Assembly (NCBI GenBank): GCA_017432885.1
Contig: JAFRIE010000024.1
Coordinates: forward strand, 1 to 64,000
Length of the DNA stretch: 64,000 bases
Direction of reading: 5' to 3'
DNA from: Erysipelotrichaceae bacterium
GTDB taxonomy: Bacteria > Bacillota_I > Bacilli_A > Erysipelotrichales > Erysipelotrichaceae
A program made the position numbers and the translations under genes. Position 1 is the first letter of the stretch; each line of letters starts with the position of its first letter. The notes under the pieces were generated by a model. The model was not told the origin of the DNA. It saw only the letters and a program-made list of their open reading frames with translations, and did not search any database. Of this stretch, positions 50,523-60,211 are shown in pieces.

Positions 50523-51560
50523 TTATTTGATGATTGATCTTATAGCCTTTCTCGCCGCTCTTTGGAATAACGACGGATGGTAAAGATCGAAAATCTTCGC
50601 TGAATTCCCATCCATTATTAGTTTCTTGAGCTGTTTTCCTGTCTCGTGTTTAGGTTTACACTGTTCTGCCCAGTATTTGACAATATCAATCCTAATCGCC
50701 CTGTCAATAACCGGCCTGGCATCATTGCCAAAGGTCTGCACCATTCTCTCAAACATAGCGTTAATGACATTGAAATTAGATGCTATGTAGTGATCTGTAG
50801 AGAAATCCATTTCTGCGCCAAAACGATTCTTGTACTCTCTTTCATCATTGATGTACTGTAGCACTTGATCTACAAACAACCTAGAGGATAGGTGGTCTGT
50901 GCTTTGATCGTGGTAAGCATTATAAATGGCTTCCGGCAGAATAGCTATCTTGTATGCTTTATCAAGGCAATTAATCACAAATTTCCCATCTTCCCATATA
51001 CGTCTTGATTCATCAAAAAGAATATTGTTTTCAGTTAGGAAAGTGGTCCTAATTGCCTTATTCCACACAAAGTTTGTTAAAAAATGTCTGTCTTGAGTAT
51101 AGATGTTAAAATGCGTTGGTAGATATTCTTCGCGGATAGACTTCCGCTCAATAACCAATTCATCGCTGCGTTCAGTTGGAATCCATTCTGATGAAGAAGA
51201 GGTTTTAAACCCATACACAATAAAATCCACATCATTATTAGCGTTGATTGTTTTGCTTAGTCTTTCAAGCGTATCAGACATTAAGGTGTTATCGGAATCC
51301 AGAAATACAATGAAATCACCCGTAGCCTTTCTTATTCCGTAATTACGGGCAGAAGAAACACCTCCATTAATCTTATGGAAATAGAGTATTCTCTTATCTT
51401 GAATAGTATACTTTTTACAGATCTCTTCTGTCAGATCCGTAGACCCGTCATCAATCAGCAATAATTCCCACGCATCATGTGATTGCGATACGACGCTATC
51501 AATAACGTTTGCTATTATTCTTTCTCTGTTATATACTGGGACAATAACTGAAAACTTCAT
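50523..51560 (-). CDS. GT2 family glycosyltransferase
   Basis: A 345-aa GT2: FSVIVPVYNRERIIANVIDSV, LIDDGSTDLTEEICKKY and FIVFLDSDNTL (DSDN at 88-91, the last Asp replaced by Asn). SRRIWEDGKFV supplies the acidic pair. The Asn in the DxD region is a common GT2 variant. No domain beyond the glycosyltransferase is seen. Confidence 0.84.
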   Translation of the reverse strand: MKFSVIVPVYNRERIIANVIDSVVSQSHDAWELLLIDDGSTDLTEEICKKYTIQDKRILYFHKINGGVSSARNYGIRKATGDFIVFLDSDNTLMSDTLERLSKTINANNDVDFIVYGFKTSSSSEWIPTERSDELVIERKSIREEYLPTHFNIYTQDRHFLTNFVWNKAIRTTFLTENNILFDESRRIWEDGKFVINCLDKAYKIAILPEAIYNAYHDQSTDHLSSRLFVDQVLQYINDEREYKNRFGAEMDFSTDHYIASNFNVINAMFERMVQTFGNDARPVIDRAIRIDIVKYWAEQCKPKHETGKQLKKLIMDGNSAKIFDLYHPSLFQRAARKAIRSIIK

Positions 51561-51588
51561 TGTTGTAAACCATCTTTCTTATGTTTTT

Positions 51589-52578
51589 TTACCAGCCACG
51601 TTTCCCGGATTTTTTTCTGTAATACTGGTAAAAGAATGTTTTGAATTCTTTTATTGGACCTTCCTGGCTGTTGTATTTTTTGATTAATGAGCGAACATTG
51701 GATTGTTTTTCTAATTCTGATTCATCAATAGAGAAAAACCCATCACGACTGATTATGTATGACCTTCGGGTAATATCTTCAAACTTGATAGGGACTTCTT
51801 TCCTAAAGTGGATATAGGCAAATTCGTCTTTGTAGATACTATTTCCTTTTATGTAAATTCTAAAGACACGTCCATCAACCACCGCGAACAACTGAAGTGG
51901 GTAATTCTTAGGAGCATATTTAACATCGTTTGTATCAAGCAACCAGTGAAGTGTCTTCAAATCTACACATCGCATACGCCAATAAAAAACATCAATATCA
52001 GCAGCCCATTCACCATTATACAAGCGTATGCCGCGAGACAGACATTTCTTATTGAAATCTCTTTCGTCATATCCCTGATTCGATTCCGTTTTCAATACAG
52101 TCTTTGGACTTATCGTTCCAGGGATCTCTTCCATGGCAATGGTATTAATCTCTGGAAGATTCCGTATAAAGCACAAATGTCCCATCCAGTTAATCTTATC
52201 GTATCTTTCGTATTCAAGACGTTTTAAATAAGATAACACATCTCCATAAATCACATCTGTGTCACCAAAGCCCCAGTATTCATATTCTTTAATGTATTCC
52301 TCAAAAATAAGTCCATACATTGGCTTCATATCGCAGAGTTTATATGCTCTATTTAATGTTACCTCGCATTGTAACTTCTGTTCTGCAAGCTGTTTTACAT
52401 CACTAAGATTCATCTGCTTCCATAGAATATTACCACCAAGGCAAACGCCTTCGGGAACTTTGCAATCAGTAAAAATGAGCCAGTCGATACCTGGATTCCG
52501 ATTACAGCTCTCTAGAAAAAGCGTTATGCTTGCCTTAAACTCTCCAAAATAAGGAATAATCACAACAAACTTATTCAT
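51589..52578 (-). CDS. DUF6625-type glycosyltransferase-like protein
   Basis: A 329-aa protein. The frame opens at 52599, but the ATG at 52578 has GAGGAGGCG about 10 nt upstream and begins NKFVVIIPYFGEF. The later YWGFGDTDVIYGDV (a DTD in a DxD-like setting) and INWMGHLCFIRN match the DUF6625 group of glycosyltransferase-like proteins in surface-glycan loci. It probably transfers a sugar but sugar type is unknown. Confidence 0.7.
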   Translation of the reverse strand: MNKFVVIIPYFGEFKASITLFLESCNRNPGIDWLIFTDCKVPEGVCLGGNILWKQMNLSDVKQLAEQKLQCEVTLNRAYKLCDMKPMYGLIFEEYIKEYEYWGFGDTDVIYGDVLSYLKRLEYERYDKINWMGHLCFIRNLPEINTIAMEEIPGTISPKTVLKTESNQGYDERDFNKKCLSRGIRLYNGEWAADIDVFYWRMRCVDLKTLHWLLDTNDVKYAPKNYPLQLFAVVDGRVFRIYIKGNSIYKDEFAYIHFRKEVPIKFEDITRRSYIISRDGFFSIDESELEKQSNVRSLIKKYNSQEGPIKEFKTFFYQYYRKKSGKRGW

Positions 52579-52646
52579 TTTTTCGACGCCTCCTCTCATT
52601 TGAAAGTATTAATTCAAAAAAAGAGTTTCTCGGAATTCTTTTACTC

Positions 52647-53942
52647 TTAATTCCGGGAACTCTCTACATGTAAATCATCAAACTTAACAAAGCCCCAATA
52701 CTGTTTGGACCATTGAATTCCAATCTGACCATCATCATCTTTGATTTCAAAGCTTAAGGCTCTTTCAATGACATCAATATCGGTATATGAACCGAATTCA
52801 TTTTTCTCAAACAACCCAAGCACTACGCTGTATTTTCCCGCAATCAATCCTTTTGAATTAAAAGATACGATAAACGACTTTAGCTCTCCCTCTTCAATGG
52901 AGAAACGATCAAACGCAAACGAAGTGCCCACAGAGCTTCCGTCAGCAGCTCTGATTTCAAATCGAAGAGACAACCAGTTAGCCGGCATTCTGGCGCGTAT
53001 CTGCAGTTCAAAATTGATTTGTTCTTGATAATCGAATACCGCGTATTCTTTGTTGATGAATCTCGCTTTCATCATCTTTGCCTTAGGATATGGCGAAAGA
53101 TATTTCTGGTATTTATTTGATAAATCAAATTCCACCTGAGAAGTATCTATAGATTGAGTCATATAAACTCCAATTCCTTCGTTCACATCGCCATCAAATA
53201 TGATACGTCCTTCTTTTAACACGATAACACGGGTACAGAATTGTCTGATCGTGCTCATATTGTGGCTGACATAAAGGATTGTTTTTCCTTGTCGCGAAGA
53301 TACATCATCCATTTTCGCAAGACACTTCTTCTGGAATGCCATGTCCCCTACAGCCAATACTTCATCCATGATCATGATCTCACTGTCAAGATGTGCCGCT
53401 ACTGAGAAAGCAAGTTTGACATACATGCCGGAAGAGTATCGTTTAACAGGCGTGTCTATGAATTCCCTGACTTCAGAAAAGTCTATAATGTCTTCCATCT
53501 TTGCATCAATCTCCGCCTTGCTCATGCCAAGGATTGCACCATTCATGTAGATGTTTTCCCTGCCGGTCATTTCACCATTAAAACCGGTGCCTACTTCCAG
53601 CATCGACGTTACTCTGCCATATATGTCTATTTCTCCATCTGACGGGGCAGTGACTCTGGATAAGAGTTTTAACAGAGTGCTCTTACCGGCTCCGTTGGCT
53701 CCGATGACTCCTAAAGCTTCTCCGTGATAGACGGTTAAATCAATATCGTTTAACGCCATTAATGTCTGTCCGACAAGTCTCTGACTCTGGCCTATCTTTG
53801 TATTGGGATCTTCTTTCCCTCTTATTCTTGCCCACCAGGATTGAAGGTCATTTTGAAGTGTACCTCCTCCTATCTGCCCAAGTTTATACATCTTCTTAAC
53901 GCCGGAGAGCCTGATTGCTATTTGTTTGTTATTGTCGCTCAT
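52647..53942 (-). CDS. Polysaccharide ABC transporter ATP-binding protein (Wzt/TagH-like)
   Basis: A 431-aa ATPase. The nucleotide domain has Walker A GANGAGKST, the signature YSSGMYVKLAFSVA, Walker B IMIMDEVLAVGD and an SHN H-loop. The last about 160 residues form a Wzt C-terminal-like beta sandwich which, in O-antigen exporters, binds the polymer end. It pairs with the permease 8 bp upstream. This indicates ABC-dependent export of a finished chain instead of Wzy polymerisation. Confidence 0.88.
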   Translation of the reverse strand: MSDNNKQIAIRLSGVKKMYKLGQIGGGTLQNDLQSWWARIRGKEDPNTKIGQSQRLVGQTLMALNDIDLTVYHGEALGVIGANGAGKSTLLKLLSRVTAPSDGEIDIYGRVTSMLEVGTGFNGEMTGRENIYMNGAILGMSKAEIDAKMEDIIDFSEVREFIDTPVKRYSSGMYVKLAFSVAAHLDSEIMIMDEVLAVGDMAFQKKCLAKMDDVSSRQGKTILYVSHNMSTIRQFCTRVIVLKEGRIIFDGDVNEGIGVYMTQSIDTSQVEFDLSNKYQKYLSPYPKAKMMKARFINKEYAVFDYQEQINFELQIRARMPANWLSLRFEIRAADGSSVGTSFAFDRFSIEEGELKSFIVSFNSKGLIAGKYSVVLGLFEKNEFGSYTDIDVIERALSFEIKDDDGQIGIQWSKQYWGFVKFDDLHVESSRN

Positions 53943-53950
53943 ATTCTCTC

Positions 53951-54808
53951 CTATATCGTATCCATAAAGGTTTTTTCTACCCGGTTGAAAATCATGATAC
54001 CGAACAGAGCAACAACGATGGTAACGATCCAGGACAGTACCAAATACTGCGGCAGGATCGTTCCGTGTCCAAGTACAGCATATCGGAACAGTTCTACCGG
54101 CATGGTCATAGGATTAATCGTTATGATCGTTTTTAACAGCCCTTCACTGATCTCTGATAACGGGTAAACGATCGGCGTTCCATACATCCACAGCTGCACT
54201 CCGAAAGATACCAGAATTCCGAGATCGCGGTACTTCGTGGTAAGGCTGGAAACGATGATGCCAAAGCCCATACCCATAATTCCGATTTGAATCAGGATCA
54301 GCGGTATCAAAAGGAAACACATCCAATTTGGAGATACCGTTCCCTGGATGACATAATACACGAGGAACATTCCAACCATGATCATCTGGATGCCAAACTG
54401 AATCGCGGCAGAAAGTACGTTTGATATAGGAACAGTGAGGCGCGGAAAATATACTTTTCCGAAAACATTCGCATTGGAAGTGAAGGTCTGTGCGTTTCTG
54501 ATGACACTATCCGAAAAGAACGTCCATATTGCGGAACTGGATAAATAAAAAAGAATATGTGGAACACCGTGCGTTCCAATCTTTGCGATATTGCCGAACA
54601 CAAGCGTGTACATTACGCTGGTAAGAAAAGGGTTTAAGAAGATCCAAACCGGTCCGAGAATCGTCTGTTTATACCTCAAAGCGAACGTTCTTTTGGTAAA
54701 AAGCACGATTAAATCACGGTATTGCCATACCTCTTTCAGGTTTAATTCAAACCACTTCTTCTGTGAAGTGATGTGCGTGTGGTAGTGACGTCCGCTGATT
54801 TCGCTCAT
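53951..54808 (-). CDS. Polysaccharide ABC transporter permease (Wzm/TagG-like)
   Basis: A 285-aa ABC-2 permease with six membrane helices. It opens with an amphipathic segment (KEVWQYRDLIVLFTKRTFALRYKQT), then LGPVWIFLNPFLTSVMYTLVFG, both typical of TagG/Wzm. It exports lipid-linked glycan with the ATPase next to it. Its stop is preceded by an AGGAGA site for the ATPase. It overlaps the upstream GT2 gene by 4 bp. Confidence 0.9.
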   Translation of the reverse strand: MSEISGRHYHTHITSQKKWFELNLKEVWQYRDLIVLFTKRTFALRYKQTILGPVWIFLNPFLTSVMYTLVFGNIAKIGTHGVPHILFYLSSSAIWTFFSDSVIRNAQTFTSNANVFGKVYFPRLTVPISNVLSAAIQFGIQMIMVGMFLVYYVIQGTVSPNWMCFLLIPLILIQIGIMGMGFGIIVSSLTTKYRDLGILVSFGVQLWMYGTPIVYPLSEISEGLLKTIITINPMTMPVELFRYAVLGHGTILPQYLVLSWIVTIVVALFGIMIFNRVEKTFMDTI

Positions 54809-55782
54809 TTTTTTCTATTGTTTTCAGTATACTCCGAATACACACTATCCGCCAATTGTATCATGTGTTCAAACTGCCTAATCACAGTTTTGTTATTTCT
54901 TAGTTTTGCGATAAACAGCTGTCTTTGATAGCGGCGTTTTCTATATCTATAAAACTTTTCAGCGCTTCCTTGTCCGTAAACTTTGTCAAAGAATAACATT
55001 TTCCCGTTCATCCTCATACTGAACTGTTTTCCACTGAATGTGTCCTGCTCTCTCGTGCTTCTTCCCTCAAGATGAATGATCTTTGCCTCAGGACAATTGA
55101 CAATTCTATAGCCCAACCGGGAAATTCGCCACTGTAACTCCGCCTCTTCTGCATACATGAAGAAATCTTCATCAAATCCATGAACCTGGTCAAATACTTC
55201 TCTAGGCATCATCATGTCTGCACCAAAAATATAGCTTACAGTAATCGGCTGATCCGTGTAATTGAAATCGTCTCTTTGTTTCTGGTTTTTATTTCGATTC
55301 AGTCTTCCCTTCAGAATGCCTATGTAAGTTGAACTCTCTTTTTCTGAAGCAATACTGTCAAATTCTTTGCTGAACGAAGGGACAGCATTCATTCCGTTTT
55401 CATCATACAGATTGCCTCCGACAACACCAACCGCTTCATGTGTTTTCAAATAATCATATAGGATGCTTATCGCATCATTTATCAGTATCGTATCGGGATT
55501 CAGCAGGAACAGATAGTCGCCTTTTGCATGCCTGGCTCCAAGATTGTTCGCTTTGCCAAAACCGAGGTTCTTGTCTGCTTCAATCAACAGTATGCGATTC
55601 CCCAAGTTCTCTTTAAGCATTGATACGGACCCATCCTGCGAGTTATTATCTACTACAATGATTTCGTATGAAACCTTTTTTGTTTTTTCTTTAATGGAGT
55701 TCACACAGTCAATGATCAAAGACGCAACTTTGTAGTTGACTATGATAATTGAAACATTTGGATTACTGTTTATCTTTGTCAT
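54805..55782 (-). CDS. GT2 rhamnosyltransferase-like glycosyltransferase (WbbL type)
   Basis: A 325-aa GT2 of the rhamnosyltransferase subgroup: VSIIIVNYKVASLIIDCVNS, VDNNSQDGSVSML, NLGFGKANNLGARHAKGDYLFLLNPDT (NPDT in place of DxD, with GFGKANN typical) and FMYAEEAELQWR. Such enzymes often add rhamnose at the start of a chain. It overlaps the exporter permease gene and the next GT2 gene by 4 bp each. Confidence 0.85.
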   Translation of the reverse strand: MTKINSNPNVSIIIVNYKVASLIIDCVNSIKEKTKKVSYEIIVVDNNSQDGSVSMLKENLGNRILLIEADKNLGFGKANNLGARHAKGDYLFLLNPDTILINDAISILYDYLKTHEAVGVVGGNLYDENGMNAVPSFSKEFDSIASEKESSTYIGILKGRLNRNKNQKQRDDFNYTDQPITVSYIFGADMMMPREVFDQVHGFDEDFFMYAEEAELQWRISRLGYRIVNCPEAKIIHLEGRSTREQDTFSGKQFSMRMNGKMLFFDKVYGQGSAEKFYRYRKRRYQRQLFIAKLRNNKTVIRQFEHMIQLADSVYSEYTENNRKK

Positions 55783-56756
55783 CGTTTAAGCGTCCTCAAT
55801 GATTCTGCAATCTTTTTCCTGACTCGCAAATAAACATAGCTAAAAATGTAGTTTCTTTTGATTATTTGTTCCATGAAAACTGCATGTTTGACATTAAGAC
55901 TCTTGAATCTGCCGACATGCTTTTTCAATCCTTGCAGACTGTTAATTGTATCTGCCAAATGATCATACTCGGCCTTTAATTTCGTATTGTAAAGTGCGGT
56001 ATAAACCAACGTAGCTATGCGTTTCAGAACCGCCTTCTTGGCTTTATCGGAAACTTGGTGATTCGCTTCAGCATAATCATACAGTTTTAACTGGTTCTTA
56101 ACATAATCAAGAATCTGCGGTTCTCTCTGGCTGTTTGATTGATGATATATGTAACCTGCAGCAGGAGTGGTAATGATCGAACCGCATCGATTATAGACCT
56201 CCAGATTGTAATCCAGATCTTCTTGAGAGATCATGTTTTTATTAAATCGTATTTCTCTTGCTATGTTGGCTTTAAACATCTTTCCTCCGGCATAGCCAAA
56301 CGGCTGAGAGTCCAGACAGATGTCCTCCCAGATTTCTTTACCATAGCTGTTTTCATTCTTAAAGCCGCTTATAGTCTTGCCGTTGTCGGAAACGACTTCC
56401 AGCGAGCCCAGCAAAGCATCTGCATCATATTGACGGATCAATTTCAGATATTTCTCAAGCATATCAGGATATAATTCATCATCACAATCAAGAAAACACA
56501 CATATTCTCCTGAAGCCTGAGTCAGTCCGGCGTTTCTGGCTTCTGAGACACCTTTATTTTCTTGATGAAAAACTCTGATTCTTTCATCAGCTTCAGAATA
56601 ATGATCGCATAGTTTTCCGCTGTCATCCGGCGATCCGTCATCGACAAGAATCAGCTCAAAAGAAGAGCATGTCTGATTCAGTACAGACTCTATGCATCTT
56701 TGAAGTGTTCCTTCAGCCTTATAGACAGGAACAATAATAGAAATGACCGGATTCAT
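55779..56756 (-). CDS. GT2 family glycosyltransferase
   Basis: A 325-aa GT2: ISIIVPVYKAEGTLQRCIESVLNQTC, VDDGSPDDSGKLCDHY and YVCFLDCDDELY (DCDD near 92-95). SQEDLDYNLEVY is the acidic pair region. It overlaps WbsX by 4 bp and the next GT2 by 4 bp, showing tight coupling. Sugar unknown. Confidence 0.86.
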   Translation of the reverse strand: MNPVISIIVPVYKAEGTLQRCIESVLNQTCSSFELILVDDGSPDDSGKLCDHYSEADERIRVFHQENKGVSEARNAGLTQASGEYVCFLDCDDELYPDMLEKYLKLIRQYDADALLGSLEVVSDNGKTISGFKNENSYGKEIWEDICLDSQPFGYAGGKMFKANIAREIRFNKNMISQEDLDYNLEVYNRCGSIITTPAAGYIYHQSNSQREPQILDYVKNQLKLYDYAEANHQVSDKAKKAVLKRIATLVYTALYNTKLKAEYDHLADTINSLQGLKKHVGRFKSLNVKHAVFMEQIIKRNYIFSYVYLRVRKKIAESLRTLKR

Positions 56757-57922
56757 GATTCACCTTTTTGACAATCTAAAGCCTGTTTCAAAGCTTCCAG
56801 TTTTCCTGTTCCCGTTAGTTCATCAGGCTCTAAATAAGCCCCTTCTGCCCACTCGTTCCAGGCGTTAATGAACACCATTGGCTTGTTCTTGCTCCTGGCT
56901 TTTTCTAACAAAGCTTTCATGTATCTACCGAACTTTTCTACAGTAAATCCTGTATAAACAAGACCGTTTTTGTTACGTGGAGTGTTATCCCATTCTACTA
57001 ACGCACCAGGCAAAAATTCAGATGTCCAATCGGCGCTTAGAATATTCTCCCATGCTACGTCATAATCGTATTTTTCAGGTCCATCTGATTTTGGTTTGTT
57101 TGTGATCTTTGCCGTCTTGTGTTTTTTTCTATAACTCGAGATAAAGTTTTCACCAAGAATCATCCTGGCAGCAGTTACTTTCATAGATCTTACAGGGTGA
57201 TTCATTCTTTCTAGGTTTCTGCAATAAACAGGTTCAAAACCGATCCGGTAATCAAAGACATCTTTTCGATAAAACAGATCCGTGTAATATGTAGGAAACT
57301 GAAATGCCATACACAATCCCGGAAAACCTTCCTCAATAGAACGCTTTCGCCAGTAAGAAACCATCTGATAAACGTCGATGATTTCTTCCGGTTTATAGAT
57401 TATCAGCAATGGTTTGCCATTTACTGTAATGTAACGTTCATCTCTAAAGAAAGGAAGCAGATATTGGAAATGTTTTTCCCAGTCGCTCTTGTCACCATAG
57501 TCCTGTTCCTTGATGATTTCCTGATTGCCGCCATCCCAGTTTCTGCTCCAGTTTTCGTTAGCCCAGGAGAAGCAAAAAGGCAGGTCTACATCCTTGTTCT
57601 GGAGCATTTGTTCTGCCGGTTTTTCTAACAGCTTTTCTCCGTTTTTGAACCAGTAATGATAATAACAAAAACCAAAGATCCCGTACTTTTTTGCGAGTTT
57701 TGCCTGACTGATTTTTACTTCATCATCCATCAGGTCATAATAGTTCTTATTCAACGGGATTCTTGGTTGATTATGCCCTTCAAACAACGGTAGCGCTTTT
57801 TTGACATTCGTCCATTCGGTAAAACCCTGACCCCACCATTGGTCGTTTTCAGGTATCGAATGAAACTGAGGCAAGTAAAAGGCAATCACCTTTAACCCAT
57901 TGCCATCCATGATCTCTGCCAT
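56753..57922 (-). CDS. WbsX-like glycan-processing protein (GH99-like)
   Basis: A 389-aa protein of the WbsX group: VIAFYLPQFHSIPENDQWWGQGFTEWTNV at the start, FCYYHYWFKNGEKLLEKP, SWANENWSRNWDGG and NAWNEWAEGAYLEPD near the end, the latter with the conserved Glu pair. It has been annotated as a glycosyltransferase but resembles GH99-type barrels, so it may be an endo-glycosidase-like or transferase enzyme. It overlaps the downstream GT2 gene by 4 bp. Confidence 0.8.
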   Translation of the reverse strand: MAEIMDGNGLKVIAFYLPQFHSIPENDQWWGQGFTEWTNVKKALPLFEGHNQPRIPLNKNYYDLMDDEVKISQAKLAKKYGIFGFCYYHYWFKNGEKLLEKPAEQMLQNKDVDLPFCFSWANENWSRNWDGGNQEIIKEQDYGDKSDWEKHFQYLLPFFRDERYITVNGKPLLIIYKPEEIIDVYQMVSYWRKRSIEEGFPGLCMAFQFPTYYTDLFYRKDVFDYRIGFEPVYCRNLERMNHPVRSMKVTAARMILGENFISSYRKKHKTAKITNKPKSDGPEKYDYDVAWENILSADWTSEFLPGALVEWDNTPRNKNGLVYTGFTVEKFGRYMKALLEKARSKNKPMVFINAWNEWAEGAYLEPDELTGTGKLEALKQALDCQKGES

Positions 57923-57928
57923 TATCCC

Positions 57929-59146
57929 TTACCTCTTCCGTATTCTTCGAATCACTTCTTTTTGTTTTGCCGGTATCATTCGTTTTATTGCCCGCTTTGC
58001 ACGTATCGGCATCATCTTGTGCTGATACCATTTTTCTATTTCAGAATAATCATTATTCATGATTCTTCTAAATGCTTCATAATCCTCCGGTTTTTCGCTT
58101 GGTTTAATCAGCTGCCGATTGTATTGCGCAACTTTGTTGTATTCTGAAGGATACAGTTCCATATCCTGCCCGTATCGCTTCATCAGTTCCTGACCTTTTT
58201 CAGAGTTTATGACCAATACCGATACGCCATTATCGCAGCTGATTCCGGTTTCTTTTCCGGAAAACAATTCCGGATGAATCAGATCGATATTCCAGAAATC
58301 TCCCATGGTGATATCACCGGATCTATTCTTAATAGCGTATGGGCAAGCATAACAGTTTTCCCTGTACGTGTATCGATTTAGGAAAAGCTGATAATATGAT
58401 GACTCTTCAGGTTCAAAATACACAGACCATTTTCTTGAATCATCCTGTAAGTCCATTCTGCCGTAAAGCTTCCATCCGTCTTTTTTATCTCTAAAAACAT
58501 AGTTTGTGATCTTTGCTTTTTTAGAGCTTTCTTCGTACCTGATATACCGGTTGAACAAATCTTTATTCGGAACGCCGTGGCAAATAGTGTCGATCGTAAA
58601 AAGGTATGGATGGTCTTTTCCAAGATATCCATAAAGGCCGTCGATCTGACAAGGAGTACCGCTGAAGAGCACGGTGAGATTGTTTTCCAGATCTTTTTTT
58701 ACTTCTCTATACATCAGACCGATTTCGCTTTGAACATACTTTGAACCCTGTAAAAGAGATAGATCTTTTGGATGACTTATCCTTATGTGATGTGGATCAA
58801 ACTCTTTGTCTGTTCGACTCATTGTGCAGCCATAGACTGTTCCGCCATCTTTTAGAATGTTGAATGCCAGACTGGAAAAAACGCCTCCGGAAGACGACTT
58901 TTTTACATCTGTATTCTTACTGACCGCAGCATAGGTTTCTTCTTTAGAAATATATTCATTCTTCTTTTTATATGCACACGCATTAATGCATCTGCTACAT
59001 TGAATGCACTTTATTTCATCGATAGACGGGTATAGAAAACCTGCATGATCCGGCTTTAAAACAAGTGCGCCTGTAGGACAGATGTTCTCACATGCACCAC
59101 ATCCGCAGCAGTTGTTTTCTTGAGCTAACCGTTCTTCAAAATTCAT
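57929..59146 (-). CDS. FrhB-like iron-sulfur protein of polysaccharide loci
   Basis: A 405-aa protein with two 4Fe-4S clusters near the start (CCGCGACENICPTG and CIQCSRCINAC) followed by FrhB-like flavin domains: VFSSLAFNILKDGGTVYGC and LFSGTPCQIDGL. Relatives are coenzyme F420 hydrogenase beta subunits. In glycan loci they occur beside pyruvyl transferases (as here, two genes upstream) and their role is unproven, perhaps a reductase for a sugar or pyruvyl group. The start is preceded by AAGGG only 1 nt away, unusually close. Confidence 0.8.
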   Translation of the reverse strand: MNFEERLAQENNCCGCGACENICPTGALVLKPDHAGFLYPSIDEIKCIQCSRCINACAYKKKNEYISKEETYAAVSKNTDVKKSSSGGVFSSLAFNILKDGGTVYGCTMSRTDKEFDPHHIRISHPKDLSLLQGSKYVQSEIGLMYREVKKDLENNLTVLFSGTPCQIDGLYGYLGKDHPYLFTIDTICHGVPNKDLFNRYIRYEESSKKAKITNYVFRDKKDGWKLYGRMDLQDDSRKWSVYFEPEESSYYQLFLNRYTYRENCYACPYAIKNRSGDITMGDFWNIDLIHPELFSGKETGISCDNGVSVLVINSEKGQELMKRYGQDMELYPSEYNKVAQYNRQLIKPSEKPEDYEAFRRIMNNDYSEIEKWYQHKMMPIRAKRAIKRMIPAKQKEVIRRIRKR

Positions 59147-59197
59147 ACCCTTATTTTAATTACTACTTATTCTCGATGCAAGAAAGCGTCATCGAGC

Positions 59198-60211
59198 TTA
59201 AATCAAGCTCATTATGCGCGCCAGAGATTGTTTTACAATGATCATCAATACTTTCCGTTTAAACGAGACATCCATCAAAGAAAGATTTAGAGGGGTTTCT
59301 TTCGTAACCGGATCTTTCATTATGCTTCTGCAGTATACTTCTTTTTCTTTAATCTGCGTTAGATATTTTCGTTCATTCAAACTGAGAAAAATGCAGAACC
59401 ATCTTAAGTACGTCATTTGATTTTTAAAATCATATTCTGTTCTATTTAGAAATTCTTTTTCAGCGATTTGGATCATTGCTTTACATGATTCCCACCGATC
59501 TTTTCTAAATGACTTAGAAATTGATGAATCATTATAGAAGTAGTGGTAAATACCCGCATCATCTAAGTAATAAAAACTGTCTGCGTTCACAACTACTTCC
59601 GCACTGAAAAGCACATCTTCACTATATTTTATTTCCTCGTGAAACATGATGTTGCGTTCCTTTAACAGGCTCGTTTTATATAAAGATCCCCAAGCACCGA
59701 CAATCGGTCCAAGAGTCAGAGAAGATGTCGCAAAAAGACGAGGATATATCTCTTCAACGATGTCGGTCTTAGAATAATAGCCGCCATGCATTTCTCGTTC
59801 TTTTTCGACCCTTGTCGGATACTGAGACGGCAGTCCAGGCCAGTTTTCTCTTACGGAGCGATATCTTACAAAATCCACGTTGTATTCTTCCGCAAGCCGG
59901 TAGAGTTTCTCCAATCCATCAGGATCGAGCCAGTCATCACTGTCAACGAAAAATAAATACTTGCCGGTCGCTACTTTCATGCCGGCATTTCTCGCTGAAG
60001 CAAGTCCACCATTTGTTTTATGAATCACTTTGATTCTATTATCCTGCTCTGCATACTGGTCACAGATTGCCGGACACTGATCCGGCGAACCATCATCGAC
60101 GAGAATTATTTCCAGTGATGAATATGTCTGATTGATTACGCTGTCAACACATCGATGCAGGTATTTCTCAACACTATAGACAGGAATTACAACTGAAATT
60201 TTATCTGTCAT
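59198..60211 (-). CDS. GT2 family glycosyltransferase
   Basis: A 337-aa GT2: ISVVIPVYSVEKYLHRCVDSVINQTY, LVDDGSPDQCPAICDQY and YLFFVDSDDWLD (DSDD near 92-95). IKYSEDVLFSAEV is the acidic catalytic region. It overlaps the pyruvyl transferase gene by 4 bp. Sugar and linkage cannot be read. Confidence 0.87.
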   Translation of the reverse strand: MTDKISVVIPVYSVEKYLHRCVDSVINQTYSSLEIILVDDGSPDQCPAICDQYAEQDNRIKVIHKTNGGLASARNAGMKVATGKYLFFVDSDDWLDPDGLEKLYRLAEEYNVDFVRYRSVRENWPGLPSQYPTRVEKEREMHGGYYSKTDIVEEIYPRLFATSSLTLGPIVGAWGSLYKTSLLKERNIMFHEEIKYSEDVLFSAEVVVNADSFYYLDDAGIYHYFYNDSSISKSFRKDRWESCKAMIQIAEKEFLNRTEYDFKNQMTYLRWFCIFLSLNERKYLTQIKEKEVYCRSIMKDPVTKETPLNLSLMDVSFKRKVLMIIVKQSLARIMSLI

